Under the pieces are notes generated by a model, which saw only the letters and a program-made list of their open reading frames with translations, had not been told where the DNA came from and ran no database searches. From contig JACKPU010000001.1 in assembly GCA_024233285.1 (NCBI GenBank), positions 124,001 to 188,000 of the forward strand: a DNA stretch of 64,000 nucleotides. The letters are read 5' to 3'. The stretch is from Opitutaceae bacterium (GTDB lineage: Bacteria; Verrucomicrobiota; Verrucomicrobiia; Opitutales; Opitutaceae). Made by a program: the position numbers and the translations under genes. The stretch's first letter is position 1; the number at the start of each line of letters is the position of its first letter. Below are positions 18,778 through 28,753 of this stretch, one piece after another.

Positions 18778-19770
18778 ATGAACACCGCCTACCACACCGC
18801 CCGCGTCGGCCTTTTCTTCCTGCTGGGCATCGCTCTTATCTGGGTGACCTACGAGACGCTCGGTAACCGATCCAGCCTCAAGAAGAGCGGCTACACTCTG
18901 GTCGCAGGGTTTGACAACCTGAAGGAACTCAAAGCCGGCGACGACATTCGCATGGCCGGCGTCCGCATCGGCGTGGTCGAATCCACTCGTTTGGGCAACC
19001 GGCGCGCCGAAGCCGTGCTGCGCATCGAAAGGAAATTCACCATCGCCAGCGACGCCGAAGCCACCATCGCCTCCGCCGGTTTGCTCGGGACCAACTACAT
19101 CTCGATTGATCTCGGCTCGCCGGATGCCGCCCCCCTCCAACCCGGCGCGGAAATTTCCACGCGCGTCTCCGCCGACCTCAACGCCATCATGACCCAACTT
19201 GGCGAACTCGGCGGCAAACTTGAGGGTGCGCTCGGCTCGATTGGCGAAATGTTTCAGGGCGACGAAAAACAGCCCGGACTCTTTCAGCGCCTCGACAAAT
19301 TGCTCGCGGACAACAGCACCAAGATCGACGGGGTAATGACCAATCTGCAGGAAATCACCGACAAGATTAGCCAAGGCGACGGCACACTCGGCAAACTCGT
19401 GAATGATCCGAAGCTGCATGACGAGCTCCTCGCCACCGTGACAGAGATCAAAAGCGCGGCCACCGATGCGCGCACCTTCGTCAGTAACGCGCAGGAGCTG
19501 GTCGATCACGTCAAGACCGGACAAGGCACCCTCGGCGCACTCATTTACGACGAGAAAGCCGGTGCCGATTTGAAGGCGACGACGGCCAACCTGCGCAGCG
19601 TCTCCGATAAGCTCGCCAAGGGCGAAGGCACGCTCGGCAAGCTGATCAACGACGATACGCTCTACACCAGCGCCCGCAGCACTCTGCAGAAAGCGGATCG
19701 CGCGCTCGACGGCATGTCAGATTCCGGACCAATCACCGCCGTGGGCGTCGTGGCTAACGCGCTCTTCTGA
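18778..19770 (+). CDS. mlaD: MlaD-like MCE domain lipid-binding protein
   Basis: 330 residues: one N-terminal membrane helix (VGLFFLLGIALIWVTYETLG), an MCE/MlaD domain at about 37-120 (YTLVAGFDNLKELKAGDDIR to LLGTNYISIDLGSPD), and a long helical tail. The tail contains three copies of a G-x-G-T-L-G-x-L-(I/V)-x-D turn (GDGTLGKLVND, GQGTLGALIYD, GEGTLGKLIND) at roughly 45-50 residue spacing. It should form the hexameric periplasmic ring fed by MlaE/F. It closes the four-gene operon, followed by a bidirectional terminator. Confidence 0.92.
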   Translation: MNTAYHTARVGLFFLLGIALIWVTYETLGNRSSLKKSGYTLVAGFDNLKELKAGDDIRMAGVRIGVVESTRLGNRRAEAVLRIERKFTIASDAEATIASAGLLGTNYISIDLGSPDAAPLQPGAEISTRVSADLNAIMTQLGELGGKLEGALGSIGEMFQGDEKQPGLFQRLDKLLADNSTKIDGVMTNLQEITDKISQGDGTLGKLVNDPKLHDELLATVTEIKSAATDARTFVSNAQELVDHVKTGQGTLGALIYDEKAGADLKATTANLRSVSDKLAKGEGTLGKLINDDTLYTSARSTLQKADRALDGMSDSGPITAVGVVANALF

Positions 19771-19800
19771 TCCCGATCGAGTTCCATACTGCAGCAAAAT

Positions 19801-19826
19801 AAAGGCCGCCCGAGTGGGCGGCCTTT
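19801..19826. terminator. Bidirectional terminator between mlaD and argG
   Basis: Perfect hairpin AAAGGCCGCCC / GGGCGGCCTTT with a GAGT loop, located between the convergent mlaD and argG stops. Flanking A/T runs are short on both sides. Confidence 0.8.
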
Positions 19827-19849
19827 GCATTGAAGCGATACGGCGGCAA

Positions 19850-21076
<1,227 letters not shown>

Positions 21077-21100
21077 GGGCGAAACGGTTTTGGATTGGAA

Positions 21101-22045
21101 TCAAGCGCGAACAGTTTGAGCGAGCGTGGCCATGATGGCCTTTTGCATGTGGAGACGGTTCTCCGCCTCGTCGAAAATTATGGAGCGCGGATTGTCGAGC
21201 ACCTCCTGCGAAACTTCCTCACCGGCATGAGCGGGCAGACAATGCATGAAAAGTGCGTCGGGCTTGGCCCCGGCAAAAAGTTTTTCGGTCACGGCGTAAG
21301 GCGTCATCACGCGGATGCGTTCCTTCGCCTCATCTTCCTGACCCATGCTGGCCCACACATCGGTGTAAACTACATCGGCATCGCGCACCGCTTCATAGGG
21401 ATCCGTCGTGAAAACATAATCCTTCGCGAGGCCCTCCGCTTCGAGCAGCGCATCAATCTCGGGGCCGGGGCCAAATTCCCGCGGCCCAGCCAACACGACC
21501 TGCATGCCAAAGAGCGCGCCGCCGAGAATCCACGAGTTGGACATATTAAAACTGCAATCGCCCAGATAGGCGATCTTGCGACCCTTGAGTGACGCAAACA
21601 AGTCGCCGCCCTGAGCCCAGCGTTCGGCCATTGTGAACGCATCGGTGTAAATCTGACAGGGATGGAGGAAATCCGTCAGCGCGTTGATCACCGGCACCGA
21701 GCCGTTGGTCGCGAGCTTCTCGACTTCGCTGTGATCATAAGTGCGCACGATCAAACCGTGCACGAAACGCGACAGCACGCGCGCGGTGTCTTCCACCGTT
21801 TCGCCGCGACCCAACTGGATGTCGTTTTTGTTCAGGAAAAGCGGATTGCCGCCGAGTTCATGAATGCCGACCTCAAACGAGACGCGGGTGCGGGTGCTCG
21901 ACTTCGCAAAAATCATCGCCCACGACTGCCCCGCAAGCGCCGGCGGCGTGTGGCGGCCGCGGCCCTTCTTCAGGCTCTGCGCCAGCGCAAACAGGCCGGG
22001 CAGCTCATGCGCCTTGAAGTCGGTTTCTTTGAGGAAGTGTTTCAT
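21101..22045 (-). CDS. argF: Ornithine carbamoyltransferase
   Basis: 314 residues, full length. It transfers the carbamoyl group to ornithine to give citrulline. The carbamoyl-phosphate loop is FAKSSTRTRVSFEVG near residue 50 (STRTR), then VHGLIVRTYDHSEV, FLHPCQIYTDAF (HPCQ, carbamoyl phosphate), and the ornithine-binding MHCLPAHAGEEV (HCLP) near the C-terminus. It lies between argD and argG on the same strand and presumably uses carbamoyl phosphate from the CarB enzyme encoded at 6.2-9.5 kb. Confidence 0.97.
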   Translation of the reverse strand: MKHFLKETDFKAHELPGLFALAQSLKKGRGRHTPPALAGQSWAMIFAKSSTRTRVSFEVGIHELGGNPLFLNKNDIQLGRGETVEDTARVLSRFVHGLIVRTYDHSEVEKLATNGSVPVINALTDFLHPCQIYTDAFTMAERWAQGGDLFASLKGRKIAYLGDCSFNMSNSWILGGALFGMQVVLAGPREFGPGPEIDALLEAEGLAKDYVFTTDPYEAVRDADVVYTDVWASMGQEDEAKERIRVMTPYAVTEKLFAGAKPDALFMHCLPAHAGEEVSQEVLDNPRSIIFDEAENRLHMQKAIMATLAQTVRA

Positions 22046-22107
22046 GAAAGAAAGGGTCTTTGTAAGCCCGCAAAGCGCGGCTCACGAGTGAAAAATGGCG
22101 GGAAATG

Positions 22108-23325
22108 TCACGCTTTGGCGACGAGCACCGCGCGAATGATCTCAACTGAACGCGCCAGTTCGTCCGGTGTGGCAGTCAATGGCGGCAGCACGCGGATGAC
22201 ATTGTTGCCGGCGGCCACCACCAGCAGTCCCTGCTCCCGCAGGGCCGCAACATATGGCGTCGGGTCAACGGCCAGCTGCAGGCCGACCAAGTAACCCCGG
22301 CCGCGCACAGCGGAAAGTTGTTGGGGAAAATCCTTCGCGAGCTGCTGCAACGCCGCGATCCAGCCGGCGCTTTGTTGTTGCACCTTCTCCAAGAGATTCT
22401 CGCGCTCGATCACATCAAGCACCGCGATTCCCGCCGCGCAGGCCAGCGGGGTGCCGCCAAAGGTCGTGCCGTGCGAGCCGGGCTGAAAAAGATCCGCAAA
22501 GCGCTCGCTGATCCAGATGGCACCGATCGGGAAACCGCCGCCGAGACCCTTGGCCATTGCAATCGCGTCGGGCCGGATGCCGGCCGCTTCAAACGCATAG
22601 AAAGTGCCCGTGCGGCCGATGCCACACTGCACTTCATCGAGCATGAGCATCACCTGGCGTTCATCACACAGCTTGCGCAGGCCGACCAGAAACTCGGTGG
22701 TGCAGGGATTGATGCCACCCTCGCCTTGGATTGTCTCGACGAGCACGGCGGCCGTGTCCTCGTCCATCAAATCGGCGAAGCTCTGCAGGTTGTTGAGTTC
22801 GGCCACCGCAAAACCGGGCACGAGCGGGCGAAACCCTTTTTGAATCTTCTCCTGCGGGGTCGCACTCATGCCGCCGAACATGCGGCCATGAAAGGAATTG
22901 TTCGCACTGATCAGCTTGATGCACTTGCCCTCGACCCCGCTCTTCGCGACGCCGTGCAGGCGGGAGAGTTTGATCAACGCCTCGTCGGCCTCGCCACCGC
23001 TGTTGCAAAAGAAGACGCGGCCCGGACCCGCGCGGCCAACCAAACGGCGCGCCAGCTCGCCCTGATTCGGATTGCGATAAAGATTGCTCGTGTGGATGAG
23101 TTCACCGGCCTGGCGTTGCACCGCCGCAACCCAGTGCGGATGGCAATGGCCGAGCGCACTGACGGCGATGCCCGAGGTGAAATCAAGGTAAGCGGTGCCC
23201 GCATCGTCCCACACTTGGGCGCCACGACCACGCACCAACGTCAGCGGCGCGCGGGCATAATTCTTCAGCACATGCGCGTCGTAAAGATCGGCGGTGTTGG
23301 TGCGGACAATGGAAGGCGTGCTCAT
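22108..23325 (-). CDS. argD: Acetylornithine aminotransferase
   Basis: 405 residues from ATG 23325 (MSTPSIVRTNTADLYDAHV); a 15-residue upstream extension is open but unlikely. It is a class III PLP transaminase converting N-acetylglutamate semialdehyde to N-acetylornithine. Visible landmarks are FCNSGGEADEALIKLSR (PLP phosphate site), NSFHGRMFGGMSAT, MLMLDEVQCGIGRTG (Asp contacting the pyridine N) and AMAKGLGGGFPIGAIW with the Schiff-base Lys. Located between argB (70 bases upstream) and argF (62 bases downstream). Confidence 0.95.
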   Translation of the reverse strand: MSTPSIVRTNTADLYDAHVLKNYARAPLTLVRGRGAQVWDDAGTAYLDFTSGIAVSALGHCHPHWVAAVQRQAGELIHTSNLYRNPNQGELARRLVGRAGPGRVFFCNSGGEADEALIKLSRLHGVAKSGVEGKCIKLISANNSFHGRMFGGMSATPQEKIQKGFRPLVPGFAVAELNNLQSFADLMDEDTAAVLVETIQGEGGINPCTTEFLVGLRKLCDERQVMLMLDEVQCGIGRTGTFYAFEAAGIRPDAIAMAKGLGGGFPIGAIWISERFADLFQPGSHGTTFGGTPLACAAGIAVLDVIERENLLEKVQQQSAGWIAALQQLAKDFPQQLSAVRGRGYLVGLQLAVDPTPYVAALREQGLLVVAAGNNVIRVLPPLTATPDELARSVEIIRAVLVAKA

Positions 23326-23394
23326 CGGGTTGAGAGTAAGGATATACGGCCCGACCGCCGGTGCTCGCAATGGTATTCGGCCCCGACGCGCCGC

Positions 23395-24276
23395 TCAGCC
23401 GTGCACAATTTCGGTGCCGATGCCCTTGTCCGTGAAAATCTCCAACAGGATGCTGTGCGGCAAGCGTCCGTCCACGAAGTGAACGCGCTGGACGCCCTCC
23501 TGCAGCGCCCGCATCGCGCTATGCACCTTGGGCCGCATGCCTTTGTCGATGACACCGGTCTTCTTCAGATCATCCACCTGGCTGATTTTCAGCGTGGAGA
23601 TGAGCGAGTCGGGATTCTTCGGATCGGACAGCAGGCCCGGCACATCGCTCATGTAAACCAAACGACGGGCGCGGAGGGCGCTGGCCACCCGGCCGGCCAC
23701 AAGGTCGGCATTCACGTTGTAGGGTTTGCCGTCGTAGCCTTCTGCCACCGGTGAAATCACCGGGATGAATCCTTCGCCGATTTCCTTTTTGATCAGCTTT
23801 ACCTTCACTTCGGTAACCTCACCGACATAGCCAAGGTCAATCGGCTGACCGTTGTCGTCAGTCTGGAGTTTTTCGCAGACCAGCACAGCGTCGCCAGGCA
23901 GCCCCTTGGGCTTGCCACGGGCCGTGATGATGGCGTTGCACACGTCCTTGTTGACGATCTCGTCGAGCGTGCGCTTCACCACCGCGATCGTCGCCTCGTC
24001 GGTCACGCGCATGCCATTCACAAAATTGGCCTTCAGACCCGATGTTTCCATCGCCCGGGTGATGGCTTTGCCGCCGCCGTGCACGACGACGACATTAATG
24101 CCGACGGCCGCGAGAAACGCGATATCGTAAGCCACGAAACTGCGCACGGCCGGGTCAGGATCGTCCATGAAACTGCCGCCGTATTTGACGACAAAGGTAG
24201 AGCCGCGAAAATCCTGGATATAAGGCAAGGCCTCGAGGAGGACCTTGGCCTTGGCGGTAACTTCAGCAACGTTCAT
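23395..24276 (-). CDS. argB: Acetylglutamate kinase
   Basis: 293 residues. It phosphorylates N-acetylglutamate, the usual controlled step. Features: FVVKYGGSFMDDPD near residue 26 (phosphate-binding Lys and GG), VVVVHGGGKAITRAM, ATIAVVKRTLDEIVNK, NVNADLVAGRVASALRARRLVYMSD-type acetylglutamate/ATP contacts, and KTGVIDKGMRPKVHSAM. The N-terminal helix is long enough to resemble the arginine-inhibited hexameric type, though this is an inference. First gene of the argB-D-F-G unit; the 196 bases to argJ form a divergent promoter region without an operator I can identify. Confidence 0.96.
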   Translation of the reverse strand: MNVAEVTAKAKVLLEALPYIQDFRGSTFVVKYGGSFMDDPDPAVRSFVAYDIAFLAAVGINVVVVHGGGKAITRAMETSGLKANFVNGMRVTDEATIAVVKRTLDEIVNKDVCNAIITARGKPKGLPGDAVLVCEKLQTDDNGQPIDLGYVGEVTEVKVKLIKKEIGEGFIPVISPVAEGYDGKPYNVNADLVAGRVASALRARRLVYMSDVPGLLSDPKNPDSLISTLKISQVDDLKKTGVIDKGMRPKVHSAMRALQEGVQRVHFVDGRLPHSILLEIFTDKGIGTEIVHG

Positions 24277-24472
24277 CAGCGAGTGATCAGGAGTTATGAT
24301 TAAAGTGAAAGGCGCGGAGCGCTCTGACGGACGGGAGATTCAGAGCGAAGCCTTCAACGCATAATGCCTCGGGGCCGGGTATTTCCATAAAAATATCACC
24401 AACCAACCCTCATTCGGATCCACCCTGCATTTTCGCTTCACTCCTCGACCGGGCGGCTTCAGTTCTACCTGT

Positions 24473-25792
24473 GTGGCCAGCACATCCCTGAACTTTTCCT
24501 CGCGAGACGCCCACCGCACTTGGCTGGCGTCGCAAGCGGCATTGCCCGCCGGTTTCAAAGTCGGCACCACGCGATTTGAATTCGTTCCGCGTGAAGCGCC
24601 CAAGCCAGCCAAGATGACGCTCACCTTGATCGCACTGGAAAATCCGACGGCGGATTTCGCAGCGGTCTTCACGCGTAACGCCCTGCCCGGCGCCCCCATT
24701 TTGATCGGCCGCCAGCGCCTCGACGAACCGCAACTCGGTGCCATCATCATTAACAACAAAATCTCGAATGTCTGTGCGCCGGACGGTGTGGCCACCGCCG
24801 AGAAAGTCTGCGCCGCAGTCGGCGACCTGCTAGATATCCCGGCATCCGCCATCCTGCCTTCGTCGACCGGAGTCATTGGCTGGAGCCTGCCCGCCGAAAA
24901 GATGTTGGAATCGTTGCCCGCAGTTCTCCCGGGCCTGCAACGCACATCGATTTTGCCCGCCGCCGAAGGCATCGTAACCACCGACCTGTATCCCAAGATT
25001 CGTCGCGCTGAAGTCGGCGGCGGCAGCATTGTCGGCATCGCGAAAGGCGCGGGCATGATCGAGCCCAATCTCGCCACGATGCTGGTCTATATTTTGACGG
25101 ACATCGCGGTGCCACGCGCGGCACTGCGTGCCATGCTGCCACGCGTCGTCGGCCCGAGCTTCAACAGCATCAGCGTCGACAGTGACACCAGCACGTCGGA
25201 TACGGTCGCGCTGGTTTCTTCCGGCCAAGTGCCATGCGAAGATCTCGCAGCATTTGAAGCCGCCCTCGCCACCGTGTGTAGCGATCTGGCCGAGGACGTC
25301 GTGCGCAATGGCGAAGGCGTGCGCCATGTGCTGCGTGTCGCCATTTCCAACGCGCCGGACGAAATCACTGCGCGTCAGCTCGGCAAAGCCGTGGTCAACG
25401 CCCCGCTCTTTAAATGCGCCGTGGCCGGCAACGATCCGAACGTCGGCCGCCTCGTGCAGGCGATCGGCAAGCACGCAGGCAGCCTGGGCACTGGCTCCAT
25501 TGATCTGAGCAAACTGCGACTGCACATGGGGGGCATCGAGATTTTCGCCAACGGAGTGTTTCAGTTGAACCCGCAAAAAGAGCAGGCGCTGGTGGCACAT
25601 TTGAAATCTGCCGAGCTCTATGCCAGCATCGTCCCGGCCGACGGGATCTACGCCGCTGCCGTGGATTATCCGCCACACGAGCGGTGTGTGGAAATCAGCA
25701 TTGATCTCGGCACGGGTTCCGCCGCCGCCACGGTCATTGGCGGCGATCTCACGCACGAATACGTCAGCGAAAACGCCGACTACCGCAGCTGA
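24473..25792 (+). CDS. argJ: Glutamate N-acetyltransferase / amino-acid N-acetyltransferase (ArgJ)
   Basis: 439 residues starting at a GTG (ASTSLNFSSRDAHRTW follows). ArgJ transfers acetyl from acetylornithine to glutamate, giving the cyclic pathway. The autocleavage site is clear: KGAGMIEPNLATMLVYILTD, where the Thr in ATML becomes the N-terminal nucleophile of the beta chain. SSTGVIGWSLPAEKML and TTDLYPKI are further family motifs. No canonical ribosome site precedes the GTG, so the start is less certain than the frame. It is divergent from argB and convergent with argC, the stops being six bases apart. Confidence 0.93.
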   Translation: MASTSLNFSSRDAHRTWLASQAALPAGFKVGTTRFEFVPREAPKPAKMTLTLIALENPTADFAAVFTRNALPGAPILIGRQRLDEPQLGAIIINNKISNVCAPDGVATAEKVCAAVGDLLDIPASAILPSSTGVIGWSLPAEKMLESLPAVLPGLQRTSILPAAEGIVTTDLYPKIRRAEVGGGSIVGIAKGAGMIEPNLATMLVYILTDIAVPRAALRAMLPRVVGPSFNSISVDSDTSTSDTVALVSSGQVPCEDLAAFEAALATVCSDLAEDVVRNGEGVRHVLRVAISNAPDEITARQLGKAVVNAPLFKCAVAGNDPNVGRLVQAIGKHAGSLGTGSIDLSKLRLHMGGIEIFANGVFQLNPQKEQALVAHLKSAELYASIVPADGIYAAAVDYPPHERCVEISIDLGTGSAAATVIGGDLTHEYVSENADYRS

Positions 25793-25798
25793 GCGACG

Positions 25799-26821
25799 TC
25801 AGATCAGCCCGGCAGTCTCCGGGAAACCGCACCACAAGTTCATGATCTGCACGGCTTGGCCGCCGGCGCCTTTGATAAGGTTGTCTTCAGCCGAGGTGAT
25901 CACGAAGTTTTTGGTGCGCGGATCGTAAACGGCGGAAAGGTCGACGCGATTCGTGCCGACCACATGAGCCGTGTCCGGCGTTTCGCCAGACGGCAGGATT
26001 TGCACGAACGGCGAATCACCATAAGCCGCCTCCCACGCGGCATAGAGCGCCGCGATGTCCGGCTTGGCCGCCGGAACCGTGATCGTCGTGGCGATGCCGC
26101 GCCGCATCGGCGCTAGGTGCGGATTGAATTGGATCACCACGGGCGCGCCGGAATGCAACGCGAGCTGTTCTTCGACTTCGGCCAGGTGCCGGTGCTTGGC
26201 AAGGCCATAGGCCTTGGCGCTTTCGGCCCGCTCTACATAAAGATACATCTCCTCGGCCTTCTTGCCCGCACCGCTGACGCCACTCAGGGAATTGACCACA
26301 ATATGCTCGCGGGAAATCACCCCGGCCTTCAGCAGGGGCACGAGCGGCACGAGGATGCTGGTCGGATAACAGCCGGGAGCGGCCACGAGCCCGGCCTCGG
26401 TTTGCCACGCAGGCGAGGTCAGCTCGGGCAAAACATAACGTGCGTCTTTGATCAGCTCGGGCGCGTGATGTTCGCCATAGTAGCGCTCGTAGGTTTCCAA
26501 GTCGGAAATTCGAAAATCGGCGCTCAGATCGATGACCTTCTTGCCCGCCGCGACGAGTGCGCGCGCGTAGGTCGCCGCCGCGCCATGAGGAAGGGCGAGG
26601 AAAAACAGGTTCACCTCGCTCGCAGCCAACGTTGCAGGGTCGGAATCAACGAAGCAAAGTCCTTGATCGGCGCCGCGCAGCGACGGGATGACCTTGGAGA
26701 GCGGTTTGCCCGCATGCGTGCGGGACGTGACGGTGGTGAGCTCAACCTTGGGATGCCCAAGGAGCAGTTTAACCAACGCTTCACCGGTATACCCGGCGGC
26801 GCCAACGATTCCGACTTTCAT
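25799..26821 (-). CDS. argC: N-acetyl-gamma-glutamyl-phosphate reductase
   Basis: 340 residues. It reduces N-acetylglutamyl phosphate to the semialdehyde with NADPH. N-terminal Rossmann motif MKVGIVGAAGYTGEALVKLL and the catalytic Cys in GLVAAPGCYPTSILVPL are present, along with NSLSGVSGAGKKAEEMY and FNPHLAPMRRGIATTI. Type 1 length. Its 3' end faces argJ with six bases between stops; it is preceded by the rpsI terminator, so it needs its own promoter in the roughly 55 bases upstream. Confidence 0.96.
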   Translation of the reverse strand: MKVGIVGAAGYTGEALVKLLLGHPKVELTTVTSRTHAGKPLSKVIPSLRGADQGLCFVDSDPATLAASEVNLFFLALPHGAAATYARALVAAGKKVIDLSADFRISDLETYERYYGEHHAPELIKDARYVLPELTSPAWQTEAGLVAAPGCYPTSILVPLVPLLKAGVISREHIVVNSLSGVSGAGKKAEEMYLYVERAESAKAYGLAKHRHLAEVEEQLALHSGAPVVIQFNPHLAPMRRGIATTITVPAAKPDIAALYAAWEAAYGDSPFVQILPSGETPDTAHVVGTNRVDLSAVYDPRTKNFVITSAEDNLIKGAGGQAVQIMNLWCGFPETAGLI

Positions 26822-26877
26822 GGTAAACAGGATTCAGGTTTCAGAGGGAGGGAGAGTCACGAGTAAAATTACGGCAC

Positions 26878-26908
26878 AAAAAAAGCGGGCCGGTAGTCCG
26901 GCCCGCTT
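26878..26908 (-). terminator. Terminator of the rplM-rpsI operon
   Basis: Perfect 10-bp stem AGCGGGCCGG / CCGGCCCGCT with a TAGT loop at 26884-26907, followed on the minus strand by a run of seven T residues (26878-26884 on plus are A). It starts 25 bases after the rpsI stop. Confidence 0.9.
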
Positions 26909-26932
26909 TGAAATTTGCAGGAGGCGTCTCGC

Positions 26933-27331
26933 TTAGCGCTTCGAGAACTGGAAGCGCTTGCGGGCGCCGGGTTGGCCGGGCTTTTTGCGCTCTTTTTCAC
27001 GCGGGTCACGGGTGAGGTGACCGGCCTTCTTCAAGGCCGCCCGGAGCTCGGGATTGAGCTTTTCGAGGGCGCGGGCAATGCCGTGGGCAACCGCGCCAGC
27101 CTGGCCGGAAATACCACCGCCGCTGACATTGGCGGTAACGTCGATCTTGTCGCGCAGCTCAACCGTGAGGAGAGGCGCGTAAGCCTGCTTGGCAAAATTC
27201 TCGTGCGTGAAGTGGGTATCAAAGTCGCGACCGTTGGCGACCAGCTTGCCGGAGCCTTCGGTGATGCGAACACGGGCGGTCGCGGTTTTGCGGCGGCCGG
27301 TAGCGGTAAAGACGGAAGTGTCGGTGCTCAT
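26933..27331 (-). CDS. rpsI: 30S ribosomal protein S9
   Basis: 132 residues. Features are the N-terminal FTATGRRKTATARVRI, the central GGGISGQAGAVAHGIARAL and the invariant basic C-terminus ending RKRFQFSKR, whose last residues reach the P-site tRNA. It follows rplM by seven bases in the standard L13-S9 operon and is followed by a strong terminator. Confidence 0.98.
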   Translation of the reverse strand: MSTDTSVFTATGRRKTATARVRITEGSGKLVANGRDFDTHFTHENFAKQAYAPLLTVELRDKIDVTANVSGGGISGQAGAVAHGIARALEKLNPELRAALKKAGHLTRDPREKERKKPGQPGARKRFQFSKR

Positions 27332-27338
27332 GGTCTAA

Positions 27339-27767
27339 TCAAAGGGCGATTTTCACGGGATTCTGGGCCTCGTGAGAGTGGGTCGGACCGGCGAAGACGC
27401 GCAGTTTCTTCAACATCTGGCTGGCGAGGCGGTTCTTCGGGAGCATGCCCTTGACGGCGTGCTGGATGATGAACTCGGGCTTGTTCTTGCGAACATCGGA
27501 GAGCTTGCGGTAGCTCTCGCCGCCCACGTAGCCGGAGAAGAACATGTATTTGTTTTGCTCTTCCTTCTTACCGGTGAGGACGACTTTCTCAGCGTTGATC
27601 ACCACAACGTAATCGCCAGTATCAACGTGCGGAGTGTAGTGCGGGTTGTGCCGGCCGCGGATGACGTTCGCGATCTTGACGGCAAGACGGCCCAAAACCT
27701 GCCCCTCGGCATCAATGAGATGCCACTTGGGCTGCACGGTTTCTTTCTTGGCGAGGATGGTTTTCAT
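27339..27767 (-). CDS. rplM: 50S ribosomal protein L13
   Basis: 142 residues from ATG 27767 (MKTILAKKETVQPKWHL); an ATG 15 bases upstream is less likely because the family starts MKT. Conserved blocks WHLIDAEGQVLGRLAVKIA, HVDTGDYVVVINAEKVVLTG and KGMLPKNRLASQMLKKLRV are present. Early assembly protein binding 23S rRNA; first gene of the rplM-rpsI operon. Confidence 0.98.
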   Translation of the reverse strand: MKTILAKKETVQPKWHLIDAEGQVLGRLAVKIANVIRGRHNPHYTPHVDTGDYVVVINAEKVVLTGKKEEQNKYMFFSGYVGGESYRKLSDVRKNKPEFIIQHAVKGMLPKNRLASQMLKKLRVFAGPTHSHEAQNPVKIAL

Positions 27768-27823
27768 GGGAAAAGAGGCCAATAGCTAGGGTCTGAAATG
27801 GCCGTGTCAAATATTTTGATGGC

Positions 27824-27856
27824 AAAAAACCCGCCCCGGGACGACCGGGACGGGTT
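27824..27856 (-). terminator. Terminator of the outer-membrane barrel gene
   Basis: Stem AACCCGCCCCGG / CCGGGACGGGTT (one C-A mismatch) at 27828-27856, followed on the minus strand by six T residues. It lies 30 bases after the stop of the gene at 27886-28599. Confidence 0.75.
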
Positions 27857-27885
27857 CAAGACTGGTTTCAGGCTGCGATTACCGC

Positions 27886-28599
27886 TCAGAACCCGATGGC
27901 AACGCCGATGGTGCCATAGAAGTTGCTGTTCTTGCCGTAGCCGTCACCACCCGGGAGGTTGTTGTGGGTGTAGTTCAGGCCGACGGTGATGGTGCCCGAA
28001 TCGGAGATGGCGAACGGAACCGCGACCCCAAGGCTGTAGTAGGTCATGCTGCTGCCGACATCCGGATCAGCGCGGCCCAAAGCAGCACTGAAGTCCAACG
28101 AAGCACCAGCGGGCTCAAGAGCGACGCTGTAACCGACGGAACCTTCAATCGTGATGACCTCAAGCGTCGTGTCGTAGTAGAGGTAAGCGCCGGGCGAGAA
28201 TCCACCCACGGAGCCGCTCACGCCGACATAAGGCTCGAAAGTAGAGCTGTCAGCGCCGCCACTCGTGTCGAGCTCGGGATAGTAGTAAAGGCAGGCGCCA
28301 ACATCGATGGCCCAGCTGTCGGACAGATCGGCCCCGTAACCGACGTAGAAGTCGATTTCGTTGTCGATATTGTCCACGATCGGTTGAGCCGACCAGACGC
28401 CGGCGGTAATCGGACCTGCGGACACCTCAACGGAGGGGAAGAGCGTGTCTTTGGCCAACTGAACGCCACGGAACACATACTTGTTACCGTAGGTGAAATC
28501 CACGGTGACGGAGTAGGAGCTCGCGGGCTCGGCATCTTGGGCGCGCAAACCAAGGCCGGCGGTGCAGAGCGCGGCCATGATGAGTAGTGTCTTCTTCAT
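27886..28599 (-). CDS. Outer-membrane beta-barrel protein, TIGR02001-like
   Basis: 237 residues from ATG 28599 (MKKTLLIMAALCTAGLGLRAQ, signal peptide ending at AQD); the 36 residues open upstream are not part of it. The mature chain is Gly/Tyr/Ser-rich with alternating beta strands (YSVTVDFTYGNKYVFRGVQL, FYVGYGADLSDSWAIDVGAC, PFAISDSGTITVGLNYTHNN) and ends in an aromatic residue (VAIGF), as outer-membrane barrels do. The YVFRG motif resembles the TIGR02001/Gcw_chp porin-like family. Monocistronic, with its own terminator. Function unknown. Confidence 0.78.
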   Translation of the reverse strand: MKKTLLIMAALCTAGLGLRAQDAEPASSYSVTVDFTYGNKYVFRGVQLAKDTLFPSVEVSAGPITAGVWSAQPIVDNIDNEIDFYVGYGADLSDSWAIDVGACLYYYPELDTSGGADSSTFEPYVGVSGSVGGFSPGAYLYYDTTLEVITIEGSVGYSVALEPAGASLDFSAALGRADPDVGSSMTYYSLGVAVPFAISDSGTITVGLNYTHNNLPGGDGYGKNSNFYGTIGVAIGF

Positions 28600-28753
28600 A
28601 GTTTGGTAGTTTTCTAGGTTATTTTTGGTGTTACGGTGACTGATGCAGGGTGCCGGGCAGAAGTAGGCTTTGCTTTGGCGGCCTGCATCGGTTGAATGAC
28701 CGGACAAACCAATCGTTGTTCAGCAATCCCCAGGCCAGTTCAGAAAAAAAATC

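Noticed and set aside
19801..19826. Terminator hairpins as part of the REP families at 60-62 kb
   Set aside because: The hairpins at 5343, 19801, 26884, 27828 and 33990 are single stems directly after stop codons with A/T runs, so ordinary terminators explain them.
24277..24472. Possible ARG-box operator between argB and argJ
   Set aside because: AT-rich spots exist but none gives a convincing paired operator sequence; no claim is made.
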